Assembly: GCA_022565695.1 (NCBI GenBank) | Contig: JAIUME010000006.1 | Location: 124,001-188,000 of the forward strand | Direction of reading: 5' to 3' | DNA length: 64,000 nt | Source of the DNA: Alcanivorax sp. | Lineage (GTDB): Bacteria; Pseudomonadota; Gammaproteobacteria; Pseudomonadales; Alcanivoracaceae | Shown: piece by piece, positions 39,488-48,484 of the stretch | How positions within the stretch are numbered: position 1 is the stretch's first letter | Layout: each line of letters starts with the position of its first letter | Made by a program: the position numbers and the translations under genes | Notes under the pieces: generated by a model | The model's database searches: none | What the model was told of the DNA's origin: nothing | What the model saw: only the letters and a program-made list of their open reading frames with translations

Positions 39488-39565
39488 AGGTCTTCCGGGG
39501 GGCATCCTCCGAGGCGGCGTATGATAGTGGCCGCCGGGGAGGGGGGGAAGGCCATTTCGGGACTA

Positions 39566-39621
39566 TTTATTGATCACGCCCCGGTTTATTGATCAGGCCC
39601 CGGTTATTGATCAGGCCCCGG
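39566..39621. repeat. Triple 18-19-bp tandem repeat covering the stop of the zinc-ribbon gene
   Basis: TTTATTGATCACGCCCCGG (39566-39584), TTTATTGATCAGGCCCCGG (39585-39603) and TTATTGATCAGGCCCCGG (39604-39621) stand in tandem. The rightmost copy encodes the last residues and the TGA stop of the minus-strand DUF3426 gene. Each copy contains the palindrome TGATCA. Confidence 0.9.
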
Positions 39622-41041
39622 GAGCGGGGTGGAAGTACAGGCGGTAGCTCTCGGCGTCGGCACCGGGATTGAGAATCTCGAAGGAGACCCGGATCGGTAC
39701 GTCCCGGGGCATGGTATCCATGCCGGCCAGTTCACCGCGCAGGTACTCCTCCGGCGTAAAGCGGCGGCTGGCAACAGGCTGGCCGCGCAACGAGCTGAAG
39801 CTCAATTCGAGGATCGGGAACGGCTGCTCGTAGTGGGCATGGTTGTAGAGGATTGCATCCACCACCAGCGCGTCTTCCACGCGAGAGTGAGTGCGTACCA
39901 CCAGATTGGCGCCGCGCAACTGACGGATGTCTGACGGGTTTGGCAAGGTGCAGCCGAGCACGCCGCAGGCATTGGCGTACAGAGGGCGCCATTCCGGTGT
40001 CCGGGCCAGGCGGTCGAAGTTGAACACCAGATACTGGCCGGTCAGAACCAGTATGGCGGCCAATGACAGCCCGCCCCATTTGAGCGCCTGGCCGATGTCC
40101 ATGCGCGGCCGATCAAACAGGGGCGCTGCCTTTTTCGCCGGGCGCGCCGGTGCGGGCTCAAACTCATACTCATGCTCTCCGAGCGCGGCATCGTCGGCGA
40201 ACAGGTCGAAGTCGTCGAATTCATCATCGGTATTGCCGCGCTGCCCGGCCCCGGCATCATCATTGTCGTCAAACAGCGGGTTGATGGCAGGGGCAGGTCG
40301 CTTTGCCGCGGCTTTCTTGCCGGAGGGCTTGCTGACAGGCTTGCCGGCAGCGCGGCCGGGCTTTGCGGTATCCGCCTCCTGTTGCATTCTCATGCCACTG
40401 GCCTGAGTGGGAGGGGGTGTCTCTTCTTCCTCGAGTTCCTGCAACAAGGCTTCTGCCCAGGACTCATCGCCGCCCTGACCCTGATGGCTGCGCCCGGCAC
40501 CGCTCATGTCGGTGAAGTCTTCATCGCCGAGGCGGGATTCTCCGTCCTCATCCAGCGACAGGAAGGAGTCACTCAGCTCCAGAGCGCCACCCAGCGAGAC
40601 ACGGGTGTCGTTCTGGTCTTCCTCGCCCTCCCCGTCAGCGGGTGCCTCCTGTGGTGCCCCCGGGGTGGCGAGGTCATCATCCAGTGTCCAGTTACGGGCC
40701 GGTGCGGCAGGTGCCGGTGCCGGACGCTCTGGCGGGGCTTCCTGAGCCAGCAGCTCTTCCGCCCAGGACTCATCGTCTGGCCGTTTTTTCTTGCCGACAG
40801 AGGGCTTCTGGTTTGTGGCTGCGTTTGTGGCTGCGTTGGTAGCTGCGCGTGTGGCGCCAGCATTTGCGGCGGGCGGCGGGCTGGCCGGCCGGGCCGGTGC
40901 ATCGAGAAGATGATCCGTAGCCTGAAAAACCTGCAGGCAACTGCCGCACCGCACCGCGCCGCGGGCCTGGCGCAAGTGTTGCTCGCCGATCTTGAACTGG
41001 GCGCCACAGTGCGGACATTGAGTTTTATATTGAGCAGCCAT
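39611..41041 (-). CDS. Zinc-ribbon (MJ0042) and DUF3426 membrane protein
   Basis: This is a 476-aa protein beginning with a CPHC...CGSC zinc ribbon (YKTQCPHCGAQFKIG ... AVRCGSCLQVFQA). A long acidic, Pro/Ala-rich linker follows (about 45-300, including an in-frame ATNA-type tandem repeat at 40811-40846), then one membrane helix (GGLSLAAILVLTGQYLVF) and a periplasmic DUF3426 domain (EWRPLYANACGVLGCTLPNP ... RDVPIRVSFEIL). Function unknown; the family lies next to prmA in many Pseudomonas relatives. Start MAAQYK at 41041. Its stop codon lies in a triple tandem repeat. Confidence 0.85.
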   Translation of the reverse strand: MAAQYKTQCPHCGAQFKIGEQHLRQARGAVRCGSCLQVFQATDHLLDAPARPASPPPAANAGATRAATNAATNAATNQKPSVGKKKRPDDESWAEELLAQEAPPERPAPAPAAPARNWTLDDDLATPGAPQEAPADGEGEEDQNDTRVSLGGALELSDSFLSLDEDGESRLGDEDFTDMSGAGRSHQGQGGDESWAEALLQELEEEETPPPTQASGMRMQQEADTAKPGRAAGKPVSKPSGKKAAAKRPAPAINPLFDDNDDAGAGQRGNTDDEFDDFDLFADDAALGEHEYEFEPAPARPAKKAAPLFDRPRMDIGQALKWGGLSLAAILVLTGQYLVFNFDRLARTPEWRPLYANACGVLGCTLPNPSDIRQLRGANLVVRTHSRVEDALVVDAILYNHAHYEQPFPILELSFSSLRGQPVASRRFTPEEYLRGELAGMDTMPRDVPIRVSFEILNPGADAESYRLYFHPAPGA

Positions 41042-41128
41042 GGCAGTCCGGTCGTTTATTCTGAGGATGTCGTTAGTATACGCCGTTGTACGTAAACCAC
41101 GGAGCGCTGGCAAGGGGCTGGATCACGT

Positions 41129-42025
41129 TCACGCGTCAGCGCGTACCCCGGCCAGTCGTGTCCAGTCCCCCAGCTGCGCCGGTGGCGTGAAGCGAATGGC
41201 CGGTGTGTAGGCCGCCATCACGTCTTCTGCCTGCTCGTTGAGAATGCCCGAAAGCACCAGCGCGGCACCCTTGGCACAGTAGCCCAGCAGCTGCGGCGCC
41301 AGCGACACCAGCGGGCCAGCGAGGATATTGGCAATCACCAGATCGAAGCTGGCCTGCGCGGGCATGGCTTCCGGAAGGCAGCACTCCAGGCGGTCGGCAA
41401 CGCCATTGAGCATCGCATTGTCGCGGGTGGCCAGCAGTGCCTGCGGGTCGATGTCGCAGGCCAGCACGCGTTCGGCGCCCAGCAGCAGGGCGGCGATGGC
41501 CAACACGCCGGAGCCACAGCCGAAGTCCAGCACGGTCTTGCCGGTGAGCTTGCCGTTGAGACTGGCGCCGTCGAGCCAGGTCAGGCACATGGCGGTGGTT
41601 TCGTGGGTGCCGGTGCCGAACGCCAGGCCCGGATCGAGCCGCAGGTTCACGGCGTCGCCGGTCAGGGGCTCTGCCCAGCTGGGCACGATCCACAGGCGCT
41701 CACCGAACTGCATGGGTTTGAAGTCATCCATCCAGGCCCGCTCCCAGGCCTGGTCCGCGAGATGCTCGAAGCGATAGTCGGCTGGCGCTGCGCCCAGCGC
41801 GGCACTCAGGCCCGCCAGCAAGGCGTCCTCGTCGGTGTCGGCCTGGAACAACGCACTGACCACGGTCTCACGCCACAGGGGTGTCGCTCCTGGTGGCGGT
41901 TCGAACAGCGGTTGATCGGCGGCGTCACTGAGCGTTACCGCGTTGGCGCCCAGCGCCATCAGGGCATCCTCAACCTGCTCCGCCGCTTCGGCCGTGCTGG
42001 GTATGTGCAGTTGCAGCCAGGGCAC
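41129..42025 (-). CDS. prmA: Ribosomal protein L11 methyltransferase
   Basis: PrmA trimethylates Lys and the N-terminus of ribosomal protein L11. The 298-aa protein has the N-terminal L11-binding domain (WERAWMDDFKPMQFGERLWIVPSW) and a Rossmann methyltransferase with DPGLAFGTGTHETTAMCL, VLDFGCGSGVLAIAALLLGA (AdoMet loop), ACDIDPQALLATRDNA and VIANILAGPLVSLAPQL. The GTG at 42025 (VPWLQLHIPS) is preferred: GGAG lies upstream and it sits 5 bases after the accC stop; the frame is open to 42073, which would overlap accC. Cotranscription with accBC is likely. Confidence 0.95.
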   Translation of the reverse strand: MPWLQLHIPSTAEAAEQVEDALMALGANAVTLSDAADQPLFEPPPGATPLWRETVVSALFQADTDEDALLAGLSAALGAAPADYRFEHLADQAWERAWMDDFKPMQFGERLWIVPSWAEPLTGDAVNLRLDPGLAFGTGTHETTAMCLTWLDGASLNGKLTGKTVLDFGCGSGVLAIAALLLGAERVLACDIDPQALLATRDNAMLNGVADRLECCLPEAMPAQASFDLVIANILAGPLVSLAPQLLGYCAKGAALVLSGILNEQAEDVMAAYTPAIRFTPPAQLGDWTRLAGVRADA

Positions 42026-42030
42026 AGAGA

Positions 42031-43374
42031 TCAGCTCCGCAGTTTCGATTCGAGATGGTGGATATCCACACACCCTTCCTCGAACGCGGGGTCACGGAAA
42101 ATCTTTTCCCGATGCAACGGTACGTTGGTGAAGATGCCCTCGATGACTACCTCGTCCAGGGCATTACGCATGCGGGCGAACGCGTTGGCCCGATCCGGCC
42201 CCCAGGTAATGATCTTGGCGATCAGGGAGTCGTAGAAGGGGGGCACGGTATAGCCGGTGTAGATGTGGGAATCCACGCGCACACCATTGCCGCCCGGCGG
42301 GTGGTAGTAGCTGATCGTGCCGGGGCTGGGCGTGAAGCGCTCCGGATGCTCCGCGTTGAGGCGCACTTCAATGGCATGGCCACTGATCACGACGTCTTCC
42401 TGGCGCAGCGACAGGGGCTCGCCGGCGGCAATGCGCAACTGTTCCTTGACGATATCCACGCCGGTGACCATTTCGGTGACCGGGTGCTCCACCTGCACGC
42501 GGGTGTTCATCTCGATGAAGTAAAAGCCGCCGTTTTCGTACAGGAACTCGAAAGTGCCAGCGCCACGGTAGCCGATTTCGATACAGGCGCGTACACAACG
42601 CTGGGCGACTTCTTCGCGCAGGTCATCCGGGATGCCGGGTGCTGGCGCTTCTTCCACCACCTTCTGGTGACGGCGCTGCAGGGAGCAGTCCCGGTCACCC
42701 AGGTGGATGGCGTTGCCCTGACCGTCGGCCAGTACCTGAATTTCCACATGGCGCGGGTGCTGGAGAAATTTCTCCATATAGACGGTGTCGTCGCCAAACG
42801 CATTCTTGGCTTCCGAGCGCGTCAGGGTGATGGCGTTGAGCAGTGCAGCGGATTTCTCCACCACGCGCATGCCACGGCCACCGCCGCCGGCAGCGGCCTT
42901 GATGATTACCGGGAAGCCGATCTTCTGCGCCAGTTCCAGGGCGCGCTCGCCGTCTTCGCCGACCGGGCCGTCGGAGCCGGGCACTGTCGGTACGCCAGCG
43001 GCTTTCATCGCTTCGATGGCGGACACCTTGTTGCCCATCAGGCGAATGGTGTCAGCGCGCGGTCCGATGAAGATGAAGCCGGAGCGTTCCACGCATTCGG
43101 CAAAATCGGCGTTTTCGGCCATGAAGCCGTAGCCGGGGTGAATGGCATCCGCATCCGTGACTTCGGCGGCGCTGATGATGGCCGGAATGTTCAGGTAAGA
43201 CTCGCTGGACGGGGCCGGGCCGATGCACACCGACTCATCCGCCAGGCGCACATGCATGAGCTCGCTGTCCGCCGTGGAATAAACGGCAACCGTGCGAATG
43301 CCCATTTCCTTGCAGGCACGCAAAATGCGCAGGGCAATCTCGCCACGGTTGGCAATGACTACTTTTCGCAGCAT
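42031..43374 (-). CDS. accC: Acetyl-CoA carboxylase, biotin carboxylase subunit
   Basis: AccC carboxylates the biotin carried on AccB using bicarbonate and ATP, the first half-reaction of fatty-acid synthesis. The 447-aa ATP-grasp enzyme shows [20 protein letters not shown] at the start, [31 protein letters not shown] (glycine-rich ATP loop), [37 protein letters not shown] and [14 protein letters not shown]. Length is standard. It is 79 bases downstream of accB on the same strand and directly upstream of prmA. Confidence 0.98.
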   Translation of the reverse strand: MLRKVVIANRGEIALRILRACKEMGIRTVAVYSTADSELMHVRLADESVCIGPAPSSESYLNIPAIISAAEVTDADAIHPGYGFMAENADFAECVERSGFIFIGPRADTIRLMGNKVSAIEAMKAAGVPTVPGSDGPVGEDGERALELAQKIGFPVIIKAAAGGGGRGMRVVEKSAALLNAITLTRSEAKNAFGDDTVYMEKFLQHPRHVEIQVLADGQGNAIHLGDRDCSLQRRHQKVVEEAPAPGIPDDLREEVAQRCVRACIEIGYRGAGTFEFLYENGGFYFIEMNTRVQVEHPVTEMVTGVDIVKEQLRIAAGEPLSLRQEDVVISGHAIEVRLNAEHPERFTPSPGTISYYHPPGGNGVRVDSHIYTGYTVPPFYDSLIAKIITWGPDRANAFARMRNALDEVVIEGIFTNVPLHREKIFRDPAFEEGCVDIHHLESKLRS

Positions 43375-43453
43375 GGTGTCAGGCTCTCAATTGTTGCCCG
43401 TCGCGGACGACGGGCAAGGATTCTCGGACAGGCTGGCGCAGGCGTTGAACGCC

Positions 43454-43921
43454 TTAGCCAATGATGAACAGCGGCTGGTCGTATTCCACCGGTTCACCGT
43501 CTTCCACCAGGACTGCTTCGATGGTGCCGGATTTGTCCGCCTCGATCTGGTTCATCATCTTCATGGCTTCGACAATGCACAGCACGTCGCCGGCTTTGAC
43601 CTGCTGGCCCACATCCACAAACATGGGTGAGCCGGGGTTCGGCGAGCGATAGAAGGTGCCGACCATCGGCGAGCGCACCAGATGCCCGGGCGGCAGAGAC
43701 TTGCCGTCCTTTTCCTTGTCGTCACCGTCACTGCGTCCGGCGGGTGCCGGCGGCGCGGGCTGGGGCGCCTGCTGGGGCATGGCATACATCTGCTGGGGCG
43801 GGAAGGCATTGCGGTTGCCGCGGCTGATGCGTACCGATTCCTCGCCCTCATGAATCTCCAGCTCGTCGATTCCGGACTCTTCCAGCAGTTCGATCAGCTT
43901 CTTGACCTTGCGAATATCCAT
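43454..43921 (-). CDS. accB: Acetyl-CoA carboxylase biotin carboxyl carrier protein
   Basis: AccB carries biotin on the Lys of [15 protein letters not shown] (Lys about 121). The 155-aa protein has a helical N-terminus ([28 protein letters not shown]), a Pro/Ala/Gln-rich hinge (about 45-75) and the C-terminal biotinyl domain with the thumb-like insert ([15 protein letters not shown]). The aroQ-accB-accC order is typical of Pseudomonas relatives. It starts 42 bases after the end of aroQ. Confidence 0.97.
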   Translation of the reverse strand: MDIRKVKKLIELLEESGIDELEIHEGEESVRISRGNRNAFPPQQMYAMPQQAPQPAPPAPAGRSDGDDKEKDGKSLPPGHLVRSPMVGTFYRSPNPGSPMFVDVGQQVKAGDVLCIVEAMKMMNQIEADKSGTIEAVLVEDGEPVEYDQPLFIIG

Positions 43922-43963
43922 AGACTTATTGCCCTTTACGTCTTCTGCGTCTGTGTCAGTGGG

Positions 43964-44413
43964 TCAGTGTCCGCTGTCTGTGAGTTGCGTTATTGCCGCG
44001 TCCAGCGCCAGACGATAACCGTCTGCCCCAAGACCGCAGATAACGCCGACAGCGATATCAGAAAAATAGGAATGCCGACGGAAATCTTCGCGCCGGTGCG
44101 TGTTGGAAAGATGCACTTCGATAAACGGTATCGCCACGCCCAGCAGCGCATCGCGCAGGGAGACACTGGTGTGGGTGAATGCCGCAGGGTTGATCAGAAT
44201 GAAGTCGATGCCTTCGGTGCGCGCACTGTGGATGCGTTCAACCAGCTCATACTCGGCATTGCTCTGCAGCCATTGCAGATGATGTCCGGCGGCACTCGCC
44301 TGATCCCGCAGGCCGTTATTGATCTGCTCGAGCGTCGTGTGCCCGTAGGTCTCCGGCTCGCGGGTGCCCAGCAGATTCAGGTTGGGGCCGTGCAAAACCA
44401 GTATTGATGCCAC
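43964..44413 (-). CDS. aroQ: Type II 3-dehydroquinate dehydratase
   Basis: AroQ dehydrates 3-dehydroquinate in the shikimate pathway. The 149-aa protein opens [21 protein letters not shown] (with the catalytic Tyr in ETYG) and shows [20 protein letters not shown] and [39 protein letters not shown] chose the GTG at 44413 because GGAGG lies upstream; the longer frame from 44506 would run through the dsbD terminator. It heads the accBC-prmA run. Confidence 0.95.
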   Translation of the reverse strand: MASILVLHGPNLNLLGTREPETYGHTTLEQINNGLRDQASAAGHHLQWLQSNAEYELVERIHSARTEGIDFILINPAAFTHTSVSLRDALLGVAIPFIEVHLSNTHRREDFRRHSYFSDIAVGVICGLGADGYRLALDAAITQLTDSGH

Positions 44414-44467
44414 TGGAGCCTCCTCTCTACAGAGCAAATGCGGTGAAAAGTTGTGAACTGGATGGCA

Positions 44468-44491
44468 AAAGCCGCCTAAAGGGGCGGCTTT
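44468..44491 (-). terminator. Intrinsic terminator after dsbD
   Basis: On the minus strand AAAGCCGCC-loop-GGCGGCTTT forms a perfect 9-bp stem with a 6-base loop, ending in four T. It lies about 100 bases after the dsbD stop codon and upstream of aroQ, so it should separate the two transcripts. The stem is also palindromic enough to act weakly in the other direction. Confidence 0.75.
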
Positions 44492-44588
44492 CGCGATGTG
44501 GCTCAATACTAGGGGGAAAAAGCGGGCGAGAAAAGGCCTTTACAAGTTTCCTTACAACTGAGACTGGTCAGTCACGCCATAATGTCGG

Positions 44589-46568
44589 TCATATCGACGG
44601 AAATACCCGCGTTTTCAGGTGAGTCAGAAAGCGCTCCGGGCTCATTTCGCCGAGCACACGGCTGTCGGCCACTTCCTCGCCGTCAGCAGCCAGGAAAATC
44701 AGGCTGGGCAGGCCGAAGATGTTGTAGTCCGCCATGATGGCCTGATTGTCGCGGGTAATGCGGGTGACATCGGCCCGCACCAGCAGCATGTCACGGTCCT
44801 GCATGGCCGCCAGCACATCGGTATCACTGAGGGTGGTCTCTTCCAGCACCTTGCAGGCCACACACCACTCGGCAAAGAAATCCACCAGCACCGGTTGGCC
44901 CGAGGCCTGCGCGTCGCGTAACACGGATTGCAGCGCTTCCCGGCCCTGAACATCGACAAAATCATACTGGCCTGCCGGAGGGTGCCGGATGCCGCCTTCG
45001 CGGCTTTCGGTGGCCGTGGCCGGCGCTGTTGAGGCGGGTGCGCTGTGGCTCAATGGCTGCCAGGGATCGGTGCCGCCACTGGCGGCGCCAACCACCATGA
45101 CAGCGCCATACAGGGCCATGACCAGTGCCAGGCCGCGCTTCAGTCGACCGCGGTCGCCCGCCGGCTCCAGTGCGCCCAGCTGTACCCCGTAGACGGCAAG
45201 CAGGACGCCGTAAAGCCCCAGCGTGACCCCCGCAGGAATGATGCGATCCAGCAGCCAGATCGCCACGCCGAGCATCACCACGCCGAAGAAGCGCGTGATG
45301 TCCTCCATCCAGGTACCGGCCCGGGGCAGCAGGTGGCTGCCGCCGGTGCCGAACAGAATCAGCGGCACGCCCATGCCGATCGACAGGGCGAACAGCGACA
45401 GCGCCCCGGTGGCGGCATCGCCGCTGCTGGCCACGTAGAGCAGCGCCCCGGCGAGAATCGGTGTCACGCAGGGTGAGACGACCAGTGCAGAAATTACCCC
45501 CAGCAGCGCTGCGCCGCCCAGCGAACCCTGTTGGCGGTGGCTGCCTGCGCTGCTGAGACGGTCGCGCAGGAAAGCGGGCAGTTGCAGGCGGAAGAGACCG
45601 AACATGCCCAGTGCCAGCACCACAAAGATGATCGCCGAGGTGATGATGGCGGCGGGCTGTTGCAGCATGTATTGCAGGTTCAGGCGCGCCCCGAATACCG
45701 CCACCAGCAGACCGGCAAGGGTATAGGGCACGGCCATACCCAGCACATAGGCGCTGCTGAGCAGGAAGCCGCGTCGTGCCGTGGGGTGAGACTGCCCGGC
45801 GATGATGCCGGAGAGGATCGGCACCATCGGGAAAACGCAGGGCGTGAAAGCCAGCAACAGGCCGCCGGCAAAGAACAGCAGCGTCACCATGACCAGGCTC
45901 TGGTCACCCATCCAGCGCGAGAAGGCGCCGGCATCCTGGGAGCCCAGGGTGCCAAAAAAACCACCTTCGGTGGCGGGTGTATTGGGTGTATCAAGGGGAG
46001 CGCCGAAGGCCATGCTCTCTGCACTGACAAAGGTCAACGGTAATTCCCGCGTCAGCGGCGGGTAACACAGCACATCTTCAATACAGCCCTGGTAGTCCAC
46101 TTCCAGTACGGTCTCGGTGAGCGGGATTGAGGACAGGGGTAGCGTCAGGTGCAGCGTGTCGTAATACACCTGCACCCGGCCGAACAGCTCGTCATCCTTG
46201 AGGGTGCCATCGGGCACCTCGAAGTCGGCAAAGTCCTCGATCAGATTGCCGTGGGTATCGCGCAGGCGGAATGCGAAACCGTGGTGATACAGATAAACGT
46301 TCTCGACGATGTCGAAGGTGAGCTGGATGGCCTGGGCGTCAAGATCCGGTGAGGCGTCAATCCGGATGGCCTGCTCTGCCGTAGGCAGATCACTGCCACC
46401 CCCGCCCAGCAGGCTGCTGCCGCTCTCCTGGCGCCCCAGCAGCGCGCTGGCCGGCGCACACAGCATCAGCATCAGTAGCGCCGCCAGCAGGTAGCTGATG
46501 TGAGTGGGGGAGCTGGCTATTGCCAGCGGTCGGGGGAGCAGATGTCGGGTCATGAGCAAGCGGGCCAT
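44589..46568 (-). CDS. dsbD: Thiol:disulfide interchange protein DsbD
   Basis: DsbD moves electrons from cytoplasmic thioredoxin across the inner membrane to periplasmic DsbC/DsbG and cytochrome c maturation. The 659-aa protein has a signal peptide (LLAALLMLMLCAPASA), the periplasmic alpha domain with the Cys pair in GCIEDVLCYPP, eight membrane helices carrying AFTPCVFPMVPIL and VVSPCVTPILAG, and the C-terminal thioredoxin-like gamma domain with FFAEWCVACKVLEE. All six functional Cys are present. An ATG five codons downstream (46553) is an alternative start. It is at the dipZ position next to aroQ as in Pseudomonas. Confidence 0.95.
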   Translation of the reverse strand: MARLLMTRHLLPRPLAIASSPTHISYLLAALLMLMLCAPASALLGRQESGSSLLGGGGSDLPTAEQAIRIDASPDLDAQAIQLTFDIVENVYLYHHGFAFRLRDTHGNLIEDFADFEVPDGTLKDDELFGRVQVYYDTLHLTLPLSSIPLTETVLEVDYQGCIEDVLCYPPLTRELPLTFVSAESMAFGAPLDTPNTPATEGGFFGTLGSQDAGAFSRWMGDQSLVMVTLLFFAGGLLLAFTPCVFPMVPILSGIIAGQSHPTARRGFLLSSAYVLGMAVPYTLAGLLVAVFGARLNLQYMLQQPAAIITSAIIFVVLALGMFGLFRLQLPAFLRDRLSSAGSHRQQGSLGGAALLGVISALVVSPCVTPILAGALLYVASSGDAATGALSLFALSIGMGVPLILFGTGGSHLLPRAGTWMEDITRFFGVVMLGVAIWLLDRIIPAGVTLGLYGVLLAVYGVQLGALEPAGDRGRLKRGLALVMALYGAVMVVGAASGGTDPWQPLSHSAPASTAPATATESREGGIRHPPAGQYDFVDVQGREALQSVLRDAQASGQPVLVDFFAEWCVACKVLEETTLSDTDVLAAMQDRDMLLVRADVTRITRDNQAIMADYNIFGLPSLIFLAADGEEVADSRVLGEMSPERFLTHLKTRVFPSI

Positions 46569-46671
46569 CCGGTCAGGGTACAGGTGGGTGCAGGATACCA
46601 GAGTCCCTGTACATCTGCCGTGTGGCGATTGGCCGCATCGGCGAGTGATTAACGGGTCTTATCGCACTATA

Positions 46672-46716
46672 GTCGAAAGTGAAGGCGTCGAAAGTGAAGG
46701 CATCGAAAGTGAGTGA
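46672..46716. repeat. Triple 15-bp tandem repeat between dsbD and the DUF2333 gene
   Basis: GTCGAAAGTGAAGGC occurs twice perfectly (46672-46686, 46687-46701) and a third time diverged (ATCGAAAGTGAGTGA, 46702-46716). It lies in the divergent promoter region upstream of the DUF2333 gene. A plus-strand frame through it would read ESEGV repeats but has no supporting start or homology, so I treat it as non-coding. Confidence 0.85.
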
Positions 46717-46767
46717 GAGGCGAGTCAGCGCGTGCCTCTCAACAGATAAAGTGGAATCGGGGAGTAT

Positions 46768-47757
46768 ATGAACCAGCGTCGTCATCATTTACGGAGCCTG
46801 CTGCAGGCTGGCCATGTCTGGGTTATCCGTCGCGGACGCTATGTGATCCCTGGCGTGCTTGGCGGCCTGCTGTTACTGAATATCCTGCTGGGCTGGTACT
46901 GGAGCCGGGAACCGGCCCTGCCGGAGCTGGCGCTACCTGCCGAGCCGGTGGCGGGGGAGGCGACGACCGTGGCCCTGGCGGACGTCATGACCACCCTGCT
47001 GGAAAAGCGCGGTGGCTATCTCAGCAACGACATACTGCCGCACCGTTTGTGGCTGGATAACATGCCCAACTGGGAGTTTGGCGTGCTGACCCAGGGGCGA
47101 GATCTGGCGCGGGCCTTGCACCGGGATCTCGGGCGCGCGCCCGGGCGTGAAGATGTCGATCTGGCTATCGTTTCCCCGCAGTTCAATTTTGATCACAAGA
47201 GCTGGGCCATGCCCTCCACCGAGGGGGAGTATCGTCGCGGCATCCGGGCCCTGGAGCGTTACCTGGCGCGGCTCCAGGATGCGGAGGACGACACCGCGCG
47301 GTTCAACGCGACCCCGGCGAATCTGGATTACTGGCTGGGTGAAGTGCAGGAGCGCCTTACTGATCTGAGCCGCCGCTTGTCCAACAGTGTGGGGCGCCCG
47401 TTACCGGACGCCGGCCTGCTGGACCGGGACGACGCGCCCCTGACCCGAACCCCGTGGAGCGAAGTGGACAATGTGTTCTATCAGGCGCGGGGGAGTAGCT
47501 GGGCGCTGTTGCATCTGCTGCGCGGTGCGGAGATCGATTTCGGGCCGTCGCTCACCCCGGAAGGCCGCATTCACCTGCGTCGGGTCATGCACCAGCTGGA
47601 GTACACCCAGGCGCCGATACGCAGCCCCATGATTCTCAACGGCTCGGGTTTCGGCGTCTTTGCCAACCATTCGCTGGTGATGGCGAATCATATTGCCGGG
47701 GCCAACATGTCCCTGCAGGAGCTGCGCGAAACCCTCAAGCGGCCACCGTCAACGTAA
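46768..47757 (+). CDS. DUF2333-family inner-membrane protein
   Basis: This 329-aa protein has a basic N-terminus, one membrane helix (VIPGVLGGLLLLNILLGWYW, about 26-46) and a large periplasmic domain. The family-typical stretches are TTLLEKRGGYLSNDILPHRLWLDNMPNWEFGVL, SKPQFNFDHKSW-type sequence (SPQFNFDHKSWAMPSTE), DNVFYQARGSSWALLHLLRG and SPMILNGSGFGVFANHSLVMANH. DUF2333 proteins are widespread in gammaproteobacteria and have no established role. The start is ATG at 46768 with GGGGAG upstream. A strong terminator follows its stop codon. Confidence 0.85.
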   Translation: MNQRRHHLRSLLQAGHVWVIRRGRYVIPGVLGGLLLLNILLGWYWSREPALPELALPAEPVAGEATTVALADVMTTLLEKRGGYLSNDILPHRLWLDNMPNWEFGVLTQGRDLARALHRDLGRAPGREDVDLAIVSPQFNFDHKSWAMPSTEGEYRRGIRALERYLARLQDAEDDTARFNATPANLDYWLGEVQERLTDLSRRLSNSVGRPLPDAGLLDRDDAPLTRTPWSEVDNVFYQARGSSWALLHLLRGAEIDFGPSLTPEGRIHLRRVMHQLEYTQAPIRSPMILNGSGFGVFANHSLVMANHIAGANMSLQELRETLKRPPST

Positions 47758-47761
47758 ATAC

Positions 47762-47790
47762 AAACGGGGCGGCCTCTGGCCGCCCCGTTT
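47762..47790. terminator. Bidirectional intrinsic terminator
   Basis: AAACGGGGCGGCC (47762-47774) and GGCCGCCCCGTTT (47778-47790) form a perfect 13-bp stem with a 3-base loop between the convergent DUF2333 and ppa genes. The arms end in AAA/TTT, so it can terminate both transcripts. Confidence 0.85.
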
Positions 47791-47816
47791 GCGTGTCAGT
47801 CGTGCGAGATGCCGTG

Positions 47817-48350
47817 TCAGAGGTCGCTCTTGTAGGCATCCACGGACTTGGTGATTTCCCGGCGCGCTGCGTCGGCATCGTCCCAGCCATCCACCTTGAC
47901 CCACTTGCCGGGCTCAAGATCCTTGTAGTTCTCGAAGAAGTGCTCGATCTGCTGAATCAGCAGTGCTGGCAGATCGGTGTATTCGTGCACATCTTTATAG
48001 GCGCTGGTCAGCTTGTCATGGGGCACGGCCACCAGCTTGGCGTCCTGGCCTGACTCATCGCTCATGTTCAGCACGCCCACGGCGCGGCAGCGAATCACGG
48101 CACCGGCCATCACCGGGTAGGGGGTCACCACCAGCACGTCCAGCGGATCACCGTCTTCGGACAGCGTGTTGGGGATGAAACCATAGTTGGCCGGATAGAA
48201 CATGGGGGTAGCCATGAACCGGTCAACCACAATGGCGTTGCTGTCCTTGTCGATCTCGTACTTGATCGGCGAGGCATTGGCGGGAATCTCGATGACGACG
48301 TTGATGTCGCCCGGAAGGTCCTTACCGGCGGGAATCTTTGCGAAATCCAT
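47817..48350 (-). CDS. ppa: Inorganic pyrophosphatase
   Basis: This cytoplasmic family-I pyrophosphatase hydrolyses PPi and drives biosynthetic reactions. The 177-aa protein begins [22 protein letters not shown] and shows the active-site elements [38 protein letters not shown] (the DxDPxD-type acidic cluster) and VPHDKL. The ATG at 48350 is set by homology; the frame is open to 48488. It is notable beside a PPi-type phosphofructokinase 11 kb away, since both use the same PPi pool. Confidence 0.97.
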   Translation of the reverse strand: MDFAKIPAGKDLPGDINVVIEIPANASPIKYEIDKDSNAIVVDRFMATPMFYPANYGFIPNTLSEDGDPLDVLVVTPYPVMAGAVIRCRAVGVLNMSDESGQDAKLVAVPHDKLTSAYKDVHEYTDLPALLIQQIEHFFENYKDLEPGKWVKVDGWDDADAARREITKSVDAYKSDL

Positions 48351-48484
48351 GATAGCTGTGGCCCGATGCAGTTGCTGATGGCGCGGGATTATAGCAACCC
48401 GGCGCCATCTGTGGCCACCCGACCTTTGTTGGGGCCTTGTCGGGCGATTGGGGGGCGATCCGGGGGGCGAGGGGCGGAGCCCCT

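Noticed and set aside
46504-46716. Small plus-strand frame ending in ESEGV repeats
   Set aside because: The repeat is the 15-bp intergenic tandem repeat read in one frame; the start lies inside dsbD on the other strand.
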